NCBI GenBank assembly: GCA_965199165.1
Contig: OZ240681.1
Location: 124,001 to 188,000 of the forward strand
DNA: 64,000 nucleotides
Origin: LMUY01 sp965199165
Lineage (GTDB): Bacteria > Pseudomonadota > Alphaproteobacteria > Acetobacterales > Acetobacteraceae
Direction of reading: 5' to 3'
A model generated the notes under the pieces. The model ran no database searches. It was not told the DNA's origin and worked only from the letters and a program-made list of their open reading frames with translations. How positions within the stretch are numbered: the stretch's first letter is position 1; each line of letters opens with the position of its first letter. The position numbers and the translations under genes were made by a program. Shown here piece by piece: positions 54,122 to 62,399 of the stretch.

Positions 54122-54865
54122 CTAATGGTGCAGCACCCTCGATAGGAAGAGCCTTGCCCGTTCGGTCTGCGGCTGCGTGAAGAAGCGTTCGCACGGCGTG
54201 TCCTCCAGGATCACGCCGCCGTCCAGGAACAGCACGCGGTCCGCCACCCGGCGGGCGAAGCCCATCTCGTGCGTCACCACCACCATGGTCATGCCGTCCT
54301 GTGCCAGCGCCTGCATCACGTCCAGCACCTCGCCCACCATCTCGGGGTCGAGGGCCGAGGTCGGCTCGTCGAACAGCATGATGGCCGGGTCCAGCGCCAG
54401 GGCACGGGCGATCGCCACGCGCTGCTGCTGGCCGCCCGACAGGGTCGCCGGGCGGCGATCGGCCTGGGCGGCCAGGCCCACCCGGTCCAGAAGCGCGCGG
54501 GAGCGGCGGTCCGCCTCCGCCCGGCTGCGGCGCAGCACGTGCACCTGCGCCAGGCTGACGTTCCCAAGTGCGGTCATGTGCGGGTAGAGGTCGAACTGCT
54601 GGAACACCATGCCGATGCGGGCGCGCAGCCTCGGCAGATCCGTCCCGCGTGCGCCGACGGAGACGCCGTCGACCACGATCTCCCCCTGCTGGAAATCCTC
54701 CAGGCGGTTGATGCACTTGATCAGCGTGCTCTTGCCCGAGCCGGATGGGCCGCAGACGACCACGACCTCGCCGCGATGCAGCGTGGCCGAGCAGCCGCGC
54801 AGCACGGGCGTCCGGCCGTAGGATTTGCCTAGGGCGCGGATCACCACGAGCGGCTCGCCCGTCAT
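54122..54865 (-). CDS. Polar amino-acid ABC transporter ATP-binding protein (GltL-like)
   Basis: 247 aa. Walker A GPSGSGKSTLIKCINRLE is the polar amino-acid subgroup form; Q-loop MVFQQFDLYPHMTALGN; signature LSGGQQQRVAIARALA; Walker B IMLFDEPTSALDPEM; switch VVTHEMGFA. Start overlaps the preceding permease stop (ATGA). Last gene of a binding protein-permease-permease-ATPase operon. Confidence 0.94.
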   Translation of the reverse strand: MTGEPLVVIRALGKSYGRTPVLRGCSATLHRGEVVVVCGPSGSGKSTLIKCINRLEDFQQGEIVVDGVSVGARGTDLPRLRARIGMVFQQFDLYPHMTALGNVSLAQVHVLRRSRAEADRRSRALLDRVGLAAQADRRPATLSGGQQQRVAIARALALDPAIMLFDEPTSALDPEMVGEVLDVMQALAQDGMTMVVVTHEMGFARRVADRVLFLDGGVILEDTPCERFFTQPQTERARLFLSRVLHH

Positions 54866-55515
54866 GCGGCGGCGGTCCGCGCCCGGCGCCCGGCCAGCTG
54901 CGACCCGGCGAAGCAGATCGCGAAATACACCATCGCGACGAAGCCGTACAGCTCCACCGGGCGGTCGTCCCGCCCCGCGACCACGCTGGCGGAGGTCAGG
55001 AAGTCCCGCAGGGCAACGACGTAGACCAGCGAGGTGTCCTGGAACAGGATCACCACCTGATTCATCAGCAGCGGCCCCATCGCCACGGCCGCCTGCGGCA
55101 GCACCACCAGGCGAAGCGCCTGCCACGGTCGCAGCCCGGACGCGGCGGCGGCCATCCCCTGCCCGCGCGGCACGGCGGCGATGCCGGCACGGATGATCTC
55201 GCAGTAGAACGCCGACTCGAACAGCACGAAGGCGGTCAACGCGGCGGGCAGCGCACCGACGGGAACGCCGGTCCACACCGGCAGCATGAAGTAGAACCAG
55301 AACAGCACCAGCACGAGCGGCACCGAGCGCATGAGGGTGACGTAACAGGCCGCCGGGATGGCGAGGAGGCGCCAACCCGACAGCCGTGCCAGCGCCAGCC
55401 CGGCGCCGCCCAGCAGCCCGCCCACCGCGCCCACCGCGACCAGCAGGGCGCTCAACAGCAGGCCGTGCAGCAGGAAGCCCGCGGACCGCCAGATAATCGT
55501 GGGGTCGAGCTCCAT
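54862..55515 (-). CDS. Polar amino-acid ABC transporter permease (GltK-like)
   Basis: 217 aa, about five helices. EAA-type loop GQGMAAAASGLRPWQALRLVVLPQA; YVTLMRSVPLVLVLFWFYF is the family's R-x-x-P motif before helix 3. The start overlaps the upstream permease's stop by one base (TGATG). Confidence 0.92.
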   Translation of the reverse strand: MELDPTIIWRSAGFLLHGLLLSALLVAVGAVGGLLGGAGLALARLSGWRLLAIPAACYVTLMRSVPLVLVLFWFYFMLPVWTGVPVGALPAALTAFVLFESAFYCEIIRAGIAAVPRGQGMAAAASGLRPWQALRLVVLPQAAVAMGPLLMNQVVILFQDTSLVYVVALRDFLTSASVVAGRDDRPVELYGFVAMVYFAICFAGSQLAGRRARTAAA

Positions 55516-56219
55516 CACGGCCGCCCGGCGCCCAGCCGCTGCGCCAGCACTGCCATGCCACCGGTGATGCCGAGCCCGATCGCCAGGTAGAGCACGGTCG
55601 CCGCGGTGTAGGCCTCGAAGCCGTGGAACGTCTCGTTCTCGATGCGCTGGCTCTCCGCCGTCAGCTCCAGCACGCCCACGGTCAGCGCGATGGCCGACAT
55701 CTTGAACGTGGTGAGGAACTCGGAGGTGAGCGGCACCAGGACCGTGCGCAACCCGATCGGCAGCAGCACCAGCCGGTAGGCTTGCAGCGGTCGCAGCCCG
55801 GTCGCCAGCGCGGCGGGCAGCAGCCGTTCGCCCGCGGCCAGCAGGCCGGCGCGCACCTGCTCCGCCACGCGGGCGCCGGCGAACAGGCCGATGGCGAGGC
55901 AGGCAGTGCTGAACTCCGGGTAGGGCAGGTCCCGCTTGATCCACAGCCCGAGCGCGTCCGGCACGACCTCCGGAAAGACGAAGAACCACAGGAACAGCTG
56001 CACCAGCGGCGGCACGTTGCGGAACAGCTCGACATAGGCGGCGGCCAAGACGCGGACGGGGGAGAGCGGCAGCGTGCGGGCGCTGCCCACCACGACGCCC
56101 ACCACCAGGCCGATGCCCCAGCTCACCGCCGTCAGCGCCAGCGTCCATTCCACGCCGGTCAGCAGCCAGCCGGCATACGGCGCCTGGACCAGGACGCCCC
56201 AATCCCAGCGGTAGTTCAC
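55515..56219 (-). CDS. Polar amino-acid ABC transporter permease (GltJ-like)
   Basis: 234 aa, about five helices, with AAAYVELFRNVPPLVQLFLW (R-N-x-P motif) and EAA loop LATGLRPLQAYRLVLLPIG. The second permease half follows directly. Together with the binding protein 4 bp upstream the order matches GltIJKL (glutamate/aspartate) transporters. Confidence 0.92.
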   Translation of the reverse strand: MNYRWDWGVLVQAPYAGWLLTGVEWTLALTAVSWGIGLVVGVVVGSARTLPLSPVRVLAAAYVELFRNVPPLVQLFLWFFVFPEVVPDALGLWIKRDLPYPEFSTACLAIGLFAGARVAEQVRAGLLAAGERLLPAALATGLRPLQAYRLVLLPIGLRTVLVPLTSEFLTTFKMSAIALTVGVLELTAESQRIENETFHGFEAYTAATVLYLAIGLGITGGMAVLAQRLGAGRP

Positions 56220-56223
56220 CGGG

Positions 56224-57093
56224 CTAATCCGGGAACGAGTACGTCTCCCACGCCGCGCGCAGCTTCGGGCTCACGCCGACGCCGAACGGGCCGAACCATT
56301 TGGCCACCAGCGCCATGGCCGCGCCGGACTTGAACATGTCCGACATCGTGTGCCCGGCGATCCAGGCGAAGCCCGGGTTGTTCAGCGGGATGATCAGCGC
56401 CTCCGGTTGGTAGCTCAGCTCCGGACCGACGATGGCGAGGTTCTCCGGATGGTGGGAGGCCTGCATCAGGCTGTAGAACGCGGCGTTGTCGCTCAGGTAG
56501 GCGTCCGCCCGGCGGCTCTCCACCGCCAGCAGCCCGGCCGGGTGGTCGTTCACCCGCATCACCCGGATGTCCAGGTGCTCCTGGTCGATCAGCCGCTGCA
56601 CCGTGGGCTCGCTGGTGCCGCCGGTGGCGATGGCCACGACCTTGCCCTTCAGGTCGGCGATGTCCTTGATGCCGGACGCCTTCAGCACCAGCAGCTGCTC
56701 GGCCGACACCCAGTGCACCGGGGTGAAGGCGACCTGCCTGGAGCGTGCCCAGGTGCGCACCGTGCCGTCGCACACGATGTCGACCGTGCCGTTGGCGATC
56801 AGCGCCTGGCGGGTCTGGATGTTGACGGGGATGTAGGCGAACTTGATCTCCGGCAGCTGGAGGTCCTGCTTGGCGGCCTCGCCGATGTCCTGGCACAGCT
56901 CCACCGCGTAGCCCGTGGGCTTGTTGTCCTTGTCGAGGTAGGACAAGGGCACGGAGGTCTCGCGGTAGCCGATCGTCAGCGTGTGCGTGGCCTTCAGCTT
57001 CTTGACGACCGAGTCGACCTCCTGCGCGTGCAGGGCCGGCCCCAGGAGGGATGCAGCCAGCGCCGCGAGGCGAAGGGTTGGGGCAAACGTCAC
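56224..57093 (-). CDS. Amino-acid ABC transporter substrate-binding protein (GltI-like)
   Basis: 289 aa. Signal peptide VTFAPTLRLAALAASLLGP ending in ALHAQ. Mature LTIGYRETSVPLSYLDKDN, then PTGYAVELCQDI, is the SBP_bac_3 ligand segment; VDIVCDGTVRTWARS and VAIATGGTSEPTVQRL follow, with close resemblance to GltI. The start is taken as GTG because AGGAG lies 6 bases before it and the signal peptide begins there; ATGs upstream lack such a site. First gene of the operon. Confidence 0.9.
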   Translation of the reverse strand: MTFAPTLRLAALAASLLGPALHAQEVDSVVKKLKATHTLTIGYRETSVPLSYLDKDNKPTGYAVELCQDIGEAAKQDLQLPEIKFAYIPVNIQTRQALIANGTVDIVCDGTVRTWARSRQVAFTPVHWVSAEQLLVLKASGIKDIADLKGKVVAIATGGTSEPTVQRLIDQEHLDIRVMRVNDHPAGLLAVESRRADAYLSDNAAFYSLMQASHHPENLAIVGPELSYQPEALIIPLNNPGFAWIAGHTMSDMFKSGAAMALVAKWFGPFGVGVSPKLRAAWETYSFPD

Positions 57094-57215
57094 GCGCGTC
57101 TCCTGTCCGATGGCGGTCATCATAGCCCCAGGCCCTCGCCGCCGTGCAACAAAACGATTGCCCCGCCAGGCCCCGCCGGGCAGCTTCGCGACGGATGGAA
57201 CTGGCAGGCGGGTCG

Positions 57216-58226
57216 ATGCGGGTTGCGGTGATCGGCGCTGGAGCGGTCGGCCTCGGCATGGCCGCCCTGCTTCGCCAGGACGGTCACTCGGTCGTCCTCT
57301 GGTCCCGCTCCGGCCGCGCGGGCACGGTGTCGGCCAGCGGCGCGGTCGAGGGGAACTGGCCGGTGGAGGCGGCGGCCGACTGCGCCGGGGCGCTGGGCGG
57401 CGCCAGCGTGGTGGTGATCGCGGTTCCGGGCTACGGCCATCGCGCCGTGGTCGACGCATGCGCCCCGCATCTGCACACCGGACAGACGGTCATCGTCAGT
57501 TCGCACATGTCGTTCAGCGCGCTATACCTGCGGGCGAGGTGTGCCGCACATGGTAGCGCGCCAGGGATCGTGGCATGGGGTACGACCCTGGTCACGGGCC
57601 GCAAGTCTGGGCCGGGCACCGTGCGGGTGAACCACATCCGCAGCCGGGTGGACCTGGCGGGCGCGCCGGCTGGCGTCGCTCTGTGCCGGCAGCTGTTCGG
57701 CGACCGGTTCGTGGACCGCGGCAGCCTGCTCGCCATCGCGCTCAGTAACTTGAACCCGCAGAACCACATGGCCATCGCGCTGTGCAACCTCACCCGCATG
57801 GAGATGGGCGAGGCCTGGAAGCAATACGCCAACACCACGGATGCGGTCGGCCGGCTGATGCAGCGGCTGGACGAGGAGCGGCTCGCCATCGCCGGCGCAT
57901 TCGGGGTCCAGGTGCGGACGCTGGCCGAGCATTTCCGCCTGTCCTTCGGCGCGGTCGGGGACACGATGGGCCAGATGGCCGCCAGCCTGGCCGGACGCGA
58001 CGGCGATCCCAGCGGCCCGGTGACGCTGGACAGCCGCTACGTGACGGAGGACGTGCCGTTCGGCCTGTGGCCCACGGTCTGCGTGGCGGAGACGGCGAAC
58101 GTGCCGGCACCCCTCCACAGGGCGGGGGTGGACGTGTTCTCCGCCCTGTACGGCCGCGACTTCCGTGCGGAGAACGACATCCTGCCGGCGCTCGGGCCGT
58201 TGCGGCAGGCGATCGGAGGAGACTGA
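57216..58226 (+). CDS. NAD/NADP octopine/nopaline dehydrogenase family protein
   Basis: 336 aa. N-terminal Rossmann fold MRVAVIGAGAVGLGMAALLR, then a C-terminal octopine_DH domain with SNLNPQNHMAIALCNLTRME, where the family's catalytic His lies in N-P-x-x-H. These enzymes reductively couple an amino acid to a keto acid (opine synthesis) or run in reverse. The divergent Glt-type transporter and the nearby hydantoinase and aminotransferase support amino-acid chemistry. An ATG seven codons upstream is possible. Confidence 0.85.
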   Translation: MRVAVIGAGAVGLGMAALLRQDGHSVVLWSRSGRAGTVSASGAVEGNWPVEAAADCAGALGGASVVVIAVPGYGHRAVVDACAPHLHTGQTVIVSSHMSFSALYLRARCAAHGSAPGIVAWGTTLVTGRKSGPGTVRVNHIRSRVDLAGAPAGVALCRQLFGDRFVDRGSLLAIALSNLNPQNHMAIALCNLTRMEMGEAWKQYANTTDAVGRLMQRLDEERLAIAGAFGVQVRTLAEHFRLSFGAVGDTMGQMAASLAGRDGDPSGPVTLDSRYVTEDVPFGLWPTVCVAETANVPAPLHRAGVDVFSALYGRDFRAENDILPALGPLRQAIGGD

Positions 58227-58240
58227 CGCCAGGTATCGCT

Positions 58241-58273
58241 TCTCCCTCTCTCGCTGGACCCGGAGGAAGAGGA
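58241..58273. repeat. Degenerate CCCTCTCC repeat
   Basis: TTCTCCCTCTCTCGCTGGAC then CCGGAGGAAGAGG: an imperfect single copy between converging genes. Confidence 0.4.
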
Positions 58274-58276
58274 TTT

Positions 58277-59719
58277 TCAGAAGGTGGCGGCGTCGAACCC
58301 GTCGGGCAGCACGCCGCTCGGGCGGATCGCGTCGTACGCAGCGACTGGCAGGTAGCGGCCGCTGCCCGGCTCCGCCTGCACGACGCCGTCGCGCATAACC
58401 ACCCTGCCGCGCAGGATCGTGGCAATCGGCCAGCCGGTCACCTCCCGCCCCTCATACGGTGTGTAGTCGATCGCCTGCTGCATGAGGGCGTTGGTGATCG
58501 TCACGCGCTTGCCCGGGTCCCACAGCACCAGGTCCGCATCCGCGCCCGGCGCGATCCGGCCCTTCGCGCGCAGGCCGAACAGCCAGGCCGGCTGCGTCGC
58601 GGTCAGCCGCACGAAGTCGCTGGGCGTGATGCGACCGGTCGCCACGCCCTCGCTCCACAGCAGCGGCAGGCGCGCGGCCAGGCCGGGGACGCCGTTGGGG
58701 ATGGCGGTGAACGGCGCGTCCGTCCCGGCGGAGCGCTTGCCGCGCGGCCCCTCGTAGCTCCAGCCGCTATGGTCCGAGCTGACGACCGAGAGCGTCCCGA
58801 GCCGCAGCGCCGCCCACAGCGCCTGCGTCGCGGCGGTGTCCCGCGGGGCCGGGCTGCACATGAACTTGGCGCCCTCGAAGCCCGGGCGGTCCATGTCGCT
58901 GGCTTGGAGGACCAGGTATTGCGGGCACGTCTCGCCCCAGACCTTCACGCCCCGGCGTTGCGCCCGGGCGATCTCCTCCGCGGCTTGTGGGCCGGAGACG
59001 TGGAACACCTCGATCGGCTGGTCCACCAGTTCGGCCAACGCGATGGCGCGGTGCGTGGCCTCCCGCTCGACGATCTCGGGCCGCGACCAGGCGTGGTATT
59101 TCGGCGCCGTGCGACCGTCCGCGAGCAGCGCGGCCGAGCGCCAGGCGATCGCGTCGTAGTTCTCGCAGTGCACCGTCACCAGGCAGCCAAGCCGCCGCGC
59201 GGCCGACAGCACCGCCAGGTACTGCCGGTCGTCCAGCCGCAGCGGATCGTAGGTCAGGAACACCTTCAGGCTGCGGACGCCGCCGGCGACCAGCGCCGGC
59301 AACTCGCTGCGGATCACCGCCTCGGTCGGGTCGGTGACGATCTGGTGGAAGGCGTAGTCCACCATGGCGCCCGCCGCGGCCCGGCGATGGTACTCGGCCA
59401 GCGGCTCCAGCACCCCGCCGCCCTTGAACTGGGTCGAGAAGGTGAGGACGCTGGTGGTGCCGCCGGCCAGGGCCGCGGTGCTGCCGGTGGTGAAGGTCTC
59501 CTCGTCGGCGCCGCCGCCCTCCTGCAGCTGCTCGATGTGGCAGTGGCTGTCGACGCCGCCGGGCAGCACGAGCAGGCCGGCGGCGTCGATCGCCGGGCCG
59601 CCCTCCAGCCGGTCGGCGACCGCGGCGATGCGGCCGGAGCGGATGCCGATGTCGGCGGCGAACTGGTCGGACGCGGTCACCACCGTGCCGCCGCGCACGA
59701 TCAGGTCGAACTCTGGCAT
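58277..59719 (-). CDS. Dihydropyrimidinase/D-hydantoinase-like amidohydrolase
   Basis: 480 aa cyclic amidohydrolase. N-terminal IRGGTVV-like strand (LIVRGGTVVTASDQF), metal ligands in GGVDSHCHIEQ, the carbamylated Lys in RSLKVFLTYD, His in VTVHCENYD and in EVFHVSGPQA, and Asp in VVSSDHSGWS. It hydrolyses cyclic ureides such as hydantoins or dihydropyrimidines. The substitution of the usual H-x-H by H-C-H keeps both His. AGGAGG precedes the ATG. The neighbouring aminotransferase is divergent. Confidence 0.9.
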   Translation of the reverse strand: MPEFDLIVRGGTVVTASDQFAADIGIRSGRIAAVADRLEGGPAIDAAGLLVLPGGVDSHCHIEQLQEGGGADEETFTTGSTAALAGGTTSVLTFSTQFKGGGVLEPLAEYHRRAAAGAMVDYAFHQIVTDPTEAVIRSELPALVAGGVRSLKVFLTYDPLRLDDRQYLAVLSAARRLGCLVTVHCENYDAIAWRSAALLADGRTAPKYHAWSRPEIVEREATHRAIALAELVDQPIEVFHVSGPQAAEEIARAQRRGVKVWGETCPQYLVLQASDMDRPGFEGAKFMCSPAPRDTAATQALWAALRLGTLSVVSSDHSGWSYEGPRGKRSAGTDAPFTAIPNGVPGLAARLPLLWSEGVATGRITPSDFVRLTATQPAWLFGLRAKGRIAPGADADLVLWDPGKRVTITNALMQQAIDYTPYEGREVTGWPIATILRGRVVMRDGVVQAEPGSGRYLPVAAYDAIRPSGVLPDGFDAATF

Positions 59720-59803
59720 GGTGGCCTCCTGGGCTGGTGGATTGACCGCCAGCTAAGAAGGGCGACAGGCTGATGTCCAGCCATCGCGGCGCAGGATCGG
59801 CCG

Positions 59804-60958
59804 ATGCTCCCGTCACAACGACACCTGTTCGACGTTCCCAGCGACGTCGCCTACCTCAACAACGCGTCCTACACCCCCCTGCCCCGCTGCGTGCGCGAAG
59901 CCGGAGAAGTGGGCGTGGCGGCGAAGAGCCAGCCCTGGCAGATGGATGCCGATGCGATCGCGCACGAGGTCGAGGCGGTGCGGGAGGCGGCGGCCGGCTT
60001 CATCGGGGCTTCGGCACAGGACATCGCCATCGTCCACTCCGCCGCGTATGGCGTGGCCACCGCGGCGGCCAACCTGCCGATCGAGCCCGGCACGCGCATC
60101 CTGCTGATCGAGGGCGAGTTCCCGTCGCAGGCGCTGGAGTGGGCGCGCCGGGCGGCGCTCGGCGGCGCCATGCTGGATGTGGTGCCCCGACCAGCGGATG
60201 GCGACTGGACCGCCGCCCTGCTCGAGCGGATCCACCAGCCCGGACTGCCGCCGGTGGCCGTGGCGGCGTTGACGCCGCTGGACTGGACGAACGGCACGCT
60301 GACCGACTTGCCACAGCTGGTGCCAGCGCTGCGGCAGCAGGGTGCGGCGATCGTGGTGGACGCGACCCAGGCGGTCGGCATCCTGCCCGTCGACGTCCAG
60401 GCGCTGGGTGCGGACTACCTGGTGTTCCCCACCTATAAATGGCTGCTGGGCCCCTACACCCTGGCGTTCCTCTACGTTGCGCCGCCGCGCCAGGGCGGCA
60501 CCCCGTTGGAACAGTATGGCGCCAACCGCGTAGGCGGGACCGAAGCGTTCACCGGGCGGCTGGGTCCGCCGATCGCCAGCGCCCGGCGGTTCGACATGGG
60601 ACAGCGCAGCAACCCGGTCAGCCTGCCGATGGCGCTGGCGGGCATGCGGCTGCTGCACGGTTGGGACCGGGAAGCCGTGACCGCGCGGTTGCGCAGCCTC
60701 ACCGACCGGATGGCATCGCATGCCGAGGCATGCGGGCTGCAGCCAGTCCCCGCGGGATTGCGCAGCCCGCACATCCTTGGGCTACGGCTTCCGCGGCGCA
60801 TGAGAGCCGCTGCACTCGTCGCGAGTTTGGCGTCGCAGGGCGTCCATGTCGCGGAGCGCGGCGGCAACATCCGCATCGGCGCCCATGTCTTCAACGATGA
60901 TGCGGATGTGGCGCGCTTCGCGTGGGCGTTGGAGCGCGCGGTCACTCACGAAGGATGA
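59804..60958 (+). CDS. Class V aminotransferase family protein
   Basis: 384 aa PLP enzyme of the NifS/selenocysteine-lyase-like class V fold. N-terminal VAYLNNASYTPLP, PLP-stacking VHSAAYGVATAAA, Asp186 in IVVDATQAVG, and the Schiff-base Lys212 in VFPTYKWLLGP. There is no Cys-loop typical of cysteine desulfurases, so transamination or C-N lyase chemistry is likelier. Substrate unknown; probably linked to the adjacent amidohydrolase pathway. Confidence 0.88.
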   Translation: MLPSQRHLFDVPSDVAYLNNASYTPLPRCVREAGEVGVAAKSQPWQMDADAIAHEVEAVREAAAGFIGASAQDIAIVHSAAYGVATAAANLPIEPGTRILLIEGEFPSQALEWARRAALGGAMLDVVPRPADGDWTAALLERIHQPGLPPVAVAALTPLDWTNGTLTDLPQLVPALRQQGAAIVVDATQAVGILPVDVQALGADYLVFPTYKWLLGPYTLAFLYVAPPRQGGTPLEQYGANRVGGTEAFTGRLGPPIASARRFDMGQRSNPVSLPMALAGMRLLHGWDREAVTARLRSLTDRMASHAEACGLQPVPAGLRSPHILGLRLPRRMRAAALVASLASQGVHVAERGGNIRIGAHVFNDDADVARFAWALERAVTHEG

Positions 60959-60972
60959 TTGACGACTCGCAA

Positions 60973-61000
60973 CTCCCTCTCCCGCTGGCGGGAGAGGGCC
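60973..61000. repeat. Single CCCTCTCC repeat, nearly perfect hairpin
   Basis: CTCCCTCTCCCGC then TGGCGGGAGAGGGCC forms a long hairpin between the converging aminotransferase and fasciclin genes; likely acts as a terminator. Confidence 0.6.
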
Positions 61001-61050
61001 TGATCCAGCCTCGGAAAGAGGGTGCCTTAGGCCAGACCGAAGCGAGTGGC

Positions 61051-61632
61051 TTAGTTCGGAACCAGGACCGAGCTGACGACGTGGATCACGCCGTTGGACT
61101 GCATGACATTGGGGATGGTGACCATCGCCACGCCGCTCTTGGCACCCTGGAGATAGATCTTGCCGCCCTGGGTGGTCGCTGTCAGGGGCTCGCCCTGCAC
61201 GGTCTTCAGCGTCGCCTTGCCGTGGCCTGCCGCGATCATCTTCATCAGGTCGGCGGCCGTCACCCGGCCGGGCACCACGTGGTAGGTCAGCACGGCCACC
61301 AGCATGGCCTTGTTCTCGGGCTTCAGCAGCGTGTCCACGGTGCCGGGCGGCAACTTGGCGAACGCTTCGTTGGTCGGCGCGAAGACGGTGAACGGGCCCG
61401 GGCCCATCAGCGTGTCGACCAGCCCGGCGGCCTTCACCGCCGCGACGAGCGTGGTGTGGTCCTGCGAGTTGACGGCGTTCTCGACGATGTTCTTCGACGG
61501 GTACATCGCCGCGCCGCCAACCATGACCGTTCCCGCGGGCGCGGTCTGCGCCGTCGCGGGCCTCACCGCCGCCAGGTTCGTCGATGCAAGCAGGCCAGCG
61601 AGGAGAAATGCGGTAGAGCCTATGCGACGCAT
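61051..61632 (-). CDS. Exported fasciclin (FAS1) domain protein
   Basis: 193 aa. Signal peptide MRRIGSTAFLLAGLLASTNL to PATAQ. One FAS1 domain (about 55-190): HTTLVAAVKAAGLVDTLMG, then GPFTVFAPTNEAFAKLP (H1 box), LTYHVVPGRVTAADL and NGVIHVVSSVLVP (H2 box). FAS1 domains mediate adhesion or protein interaction at the cell surface. AAGGAA precedes the ATG. No genetic partner. Confidence 0.93.
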   Translation of the reverse strand: MRRIGSTAFLLAGLLASTNLAAVRPATAQTAPAGTVMVGGAAMYPSKNIVENAVNSQDHTTLVAAVKAAGLVDTLMGPGPFTVFAPTNEAFAKLPPGTVDTLLKPENKAMLVAVLTYHVVPGRVTAADLMKMIAAGHGKATLKTVQGEPLTATTQGGKIYLQGAKSGVAMVTIPNVMQSNGVIHVVSSVLVPN

Positions 61633-61745
61633 GGGAAATTCCTTTGTGACACACGCTCTCGCAGAGCATGTGCCTCCCATACGGCGCAGTCGGCGGCGCA
61701 GATGCGGTCGAGCGGCAGCGAAACGTTAAATTTCAGCCCAGCGCG

Positions 61746-62192
61746 TCACCGCTTGCGGGTGTTCAGGAACCGGTCGAACGCCGCCAGTGTACCGTCCGAG
61801 ACGTGGTGCTCGATGCCTTCCGCATCCGCCTCCGCGTCCTCCACCGGCACGCCGAGCGCCACCAGGAGCCGGACGACCACGCGATGGCGCGCCCGCACGC
61901 GCTCGGCCAGCGCCTCGCCGGCCTCGGTGAGGAACACGCCCCGGTAGGGCAGCGAGGTGGCCAGGCCTTCGCGCTTCAGCCGGGCGATGGTCTTGATGGC
62001 GGTGACGTGCGCCACCCCCATGCGGCGGGCGATGTCCACCGTGCGCGCTTCCCCGCCCGAGGCCAGCAGGTCGGCAATGAGTTCGGCATAGTCCTCGAGC
62101 AGGATGGCAGAACGCGCCTGGCGCGCGCGGTCGAACCGATGCGCCTGCGCAGGCTCCTGCGGCATCGTGGCCCCGGACGGCTTCATCGGCAT
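61746..62192 (-). CDS. mntR: Manganese-responsive regulator MntR (DtxR family)
   Basis: 148 aa. N-terminal winged helix with DYAELIADLLASGGEARTVD, then RRMGVAHVTAIKTIARLKREG, and the dimerization/metal domain with YRGVFLTEAGEALAERVRARH and DAEGIEHHVSDGTLAAFDRF, where the Glu-His-His ligands lie. This closely parallels E. coli MntR (155 aa). Several ATGs are possible; this one follows a G-rich stretch. It is divergent from mntH, with an MntR-type palindrome between them, and would repress mntH in high manganese. Confidence 0.92.
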   Translation of the reverse strand: MPMKPSGATMPQEPAQAHRFDRARQARSAILLEDYAELIADLLASGGEARTVDIARRMGVAHVTAIKTIARLKREGLATSLPYRGVFLTEAGEALAERVRARHRVVVRLLVALGVPVEDAEADAEGIEHHVSDGTLAAFDRFLNTRKR

Positions 62193-62346
62193 GCAACCCC
62201 CCGCCCCCACGCCTGACCCGGCGCAGGCCCCGAACAGCCAGGCGCCCCGACACTTCTCGGGGCAGGCAGCGCGTGATGCACGGCACGGTGATGCCCCGGC
62301 CGTCTTGGGCGGTCAACGCCGCACTTGTAAGCCCGGGCAATGCCCC

Positions 62347-62360
62347 GTAGCTAGGGCTAC
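62347..62360. promoter_or_regulatory. MntR box upstream of mntH
   Basis: GTAGC, four bases, GCTAC: the TAGC-N4-GCTA core is the same as in the E. coli mntH MntR box. It is 40 bp upstream of the mntH start. Confidence 0.7.
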
Positions 62361-62399
62361 ACTTCTAAGCCAAGGTGGGATGGATTGCCTGAGGCACGC

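Noticed and set aside
51789..54716. A long minus-strand open frame across the phosphoesterase, the methyltransferase and the Glt-type ATPase.
   Set aside because: It is out of frame with, or antisense to, three well-supported genes and its translation is low-complexity Arg/Gly/Ala sequence.
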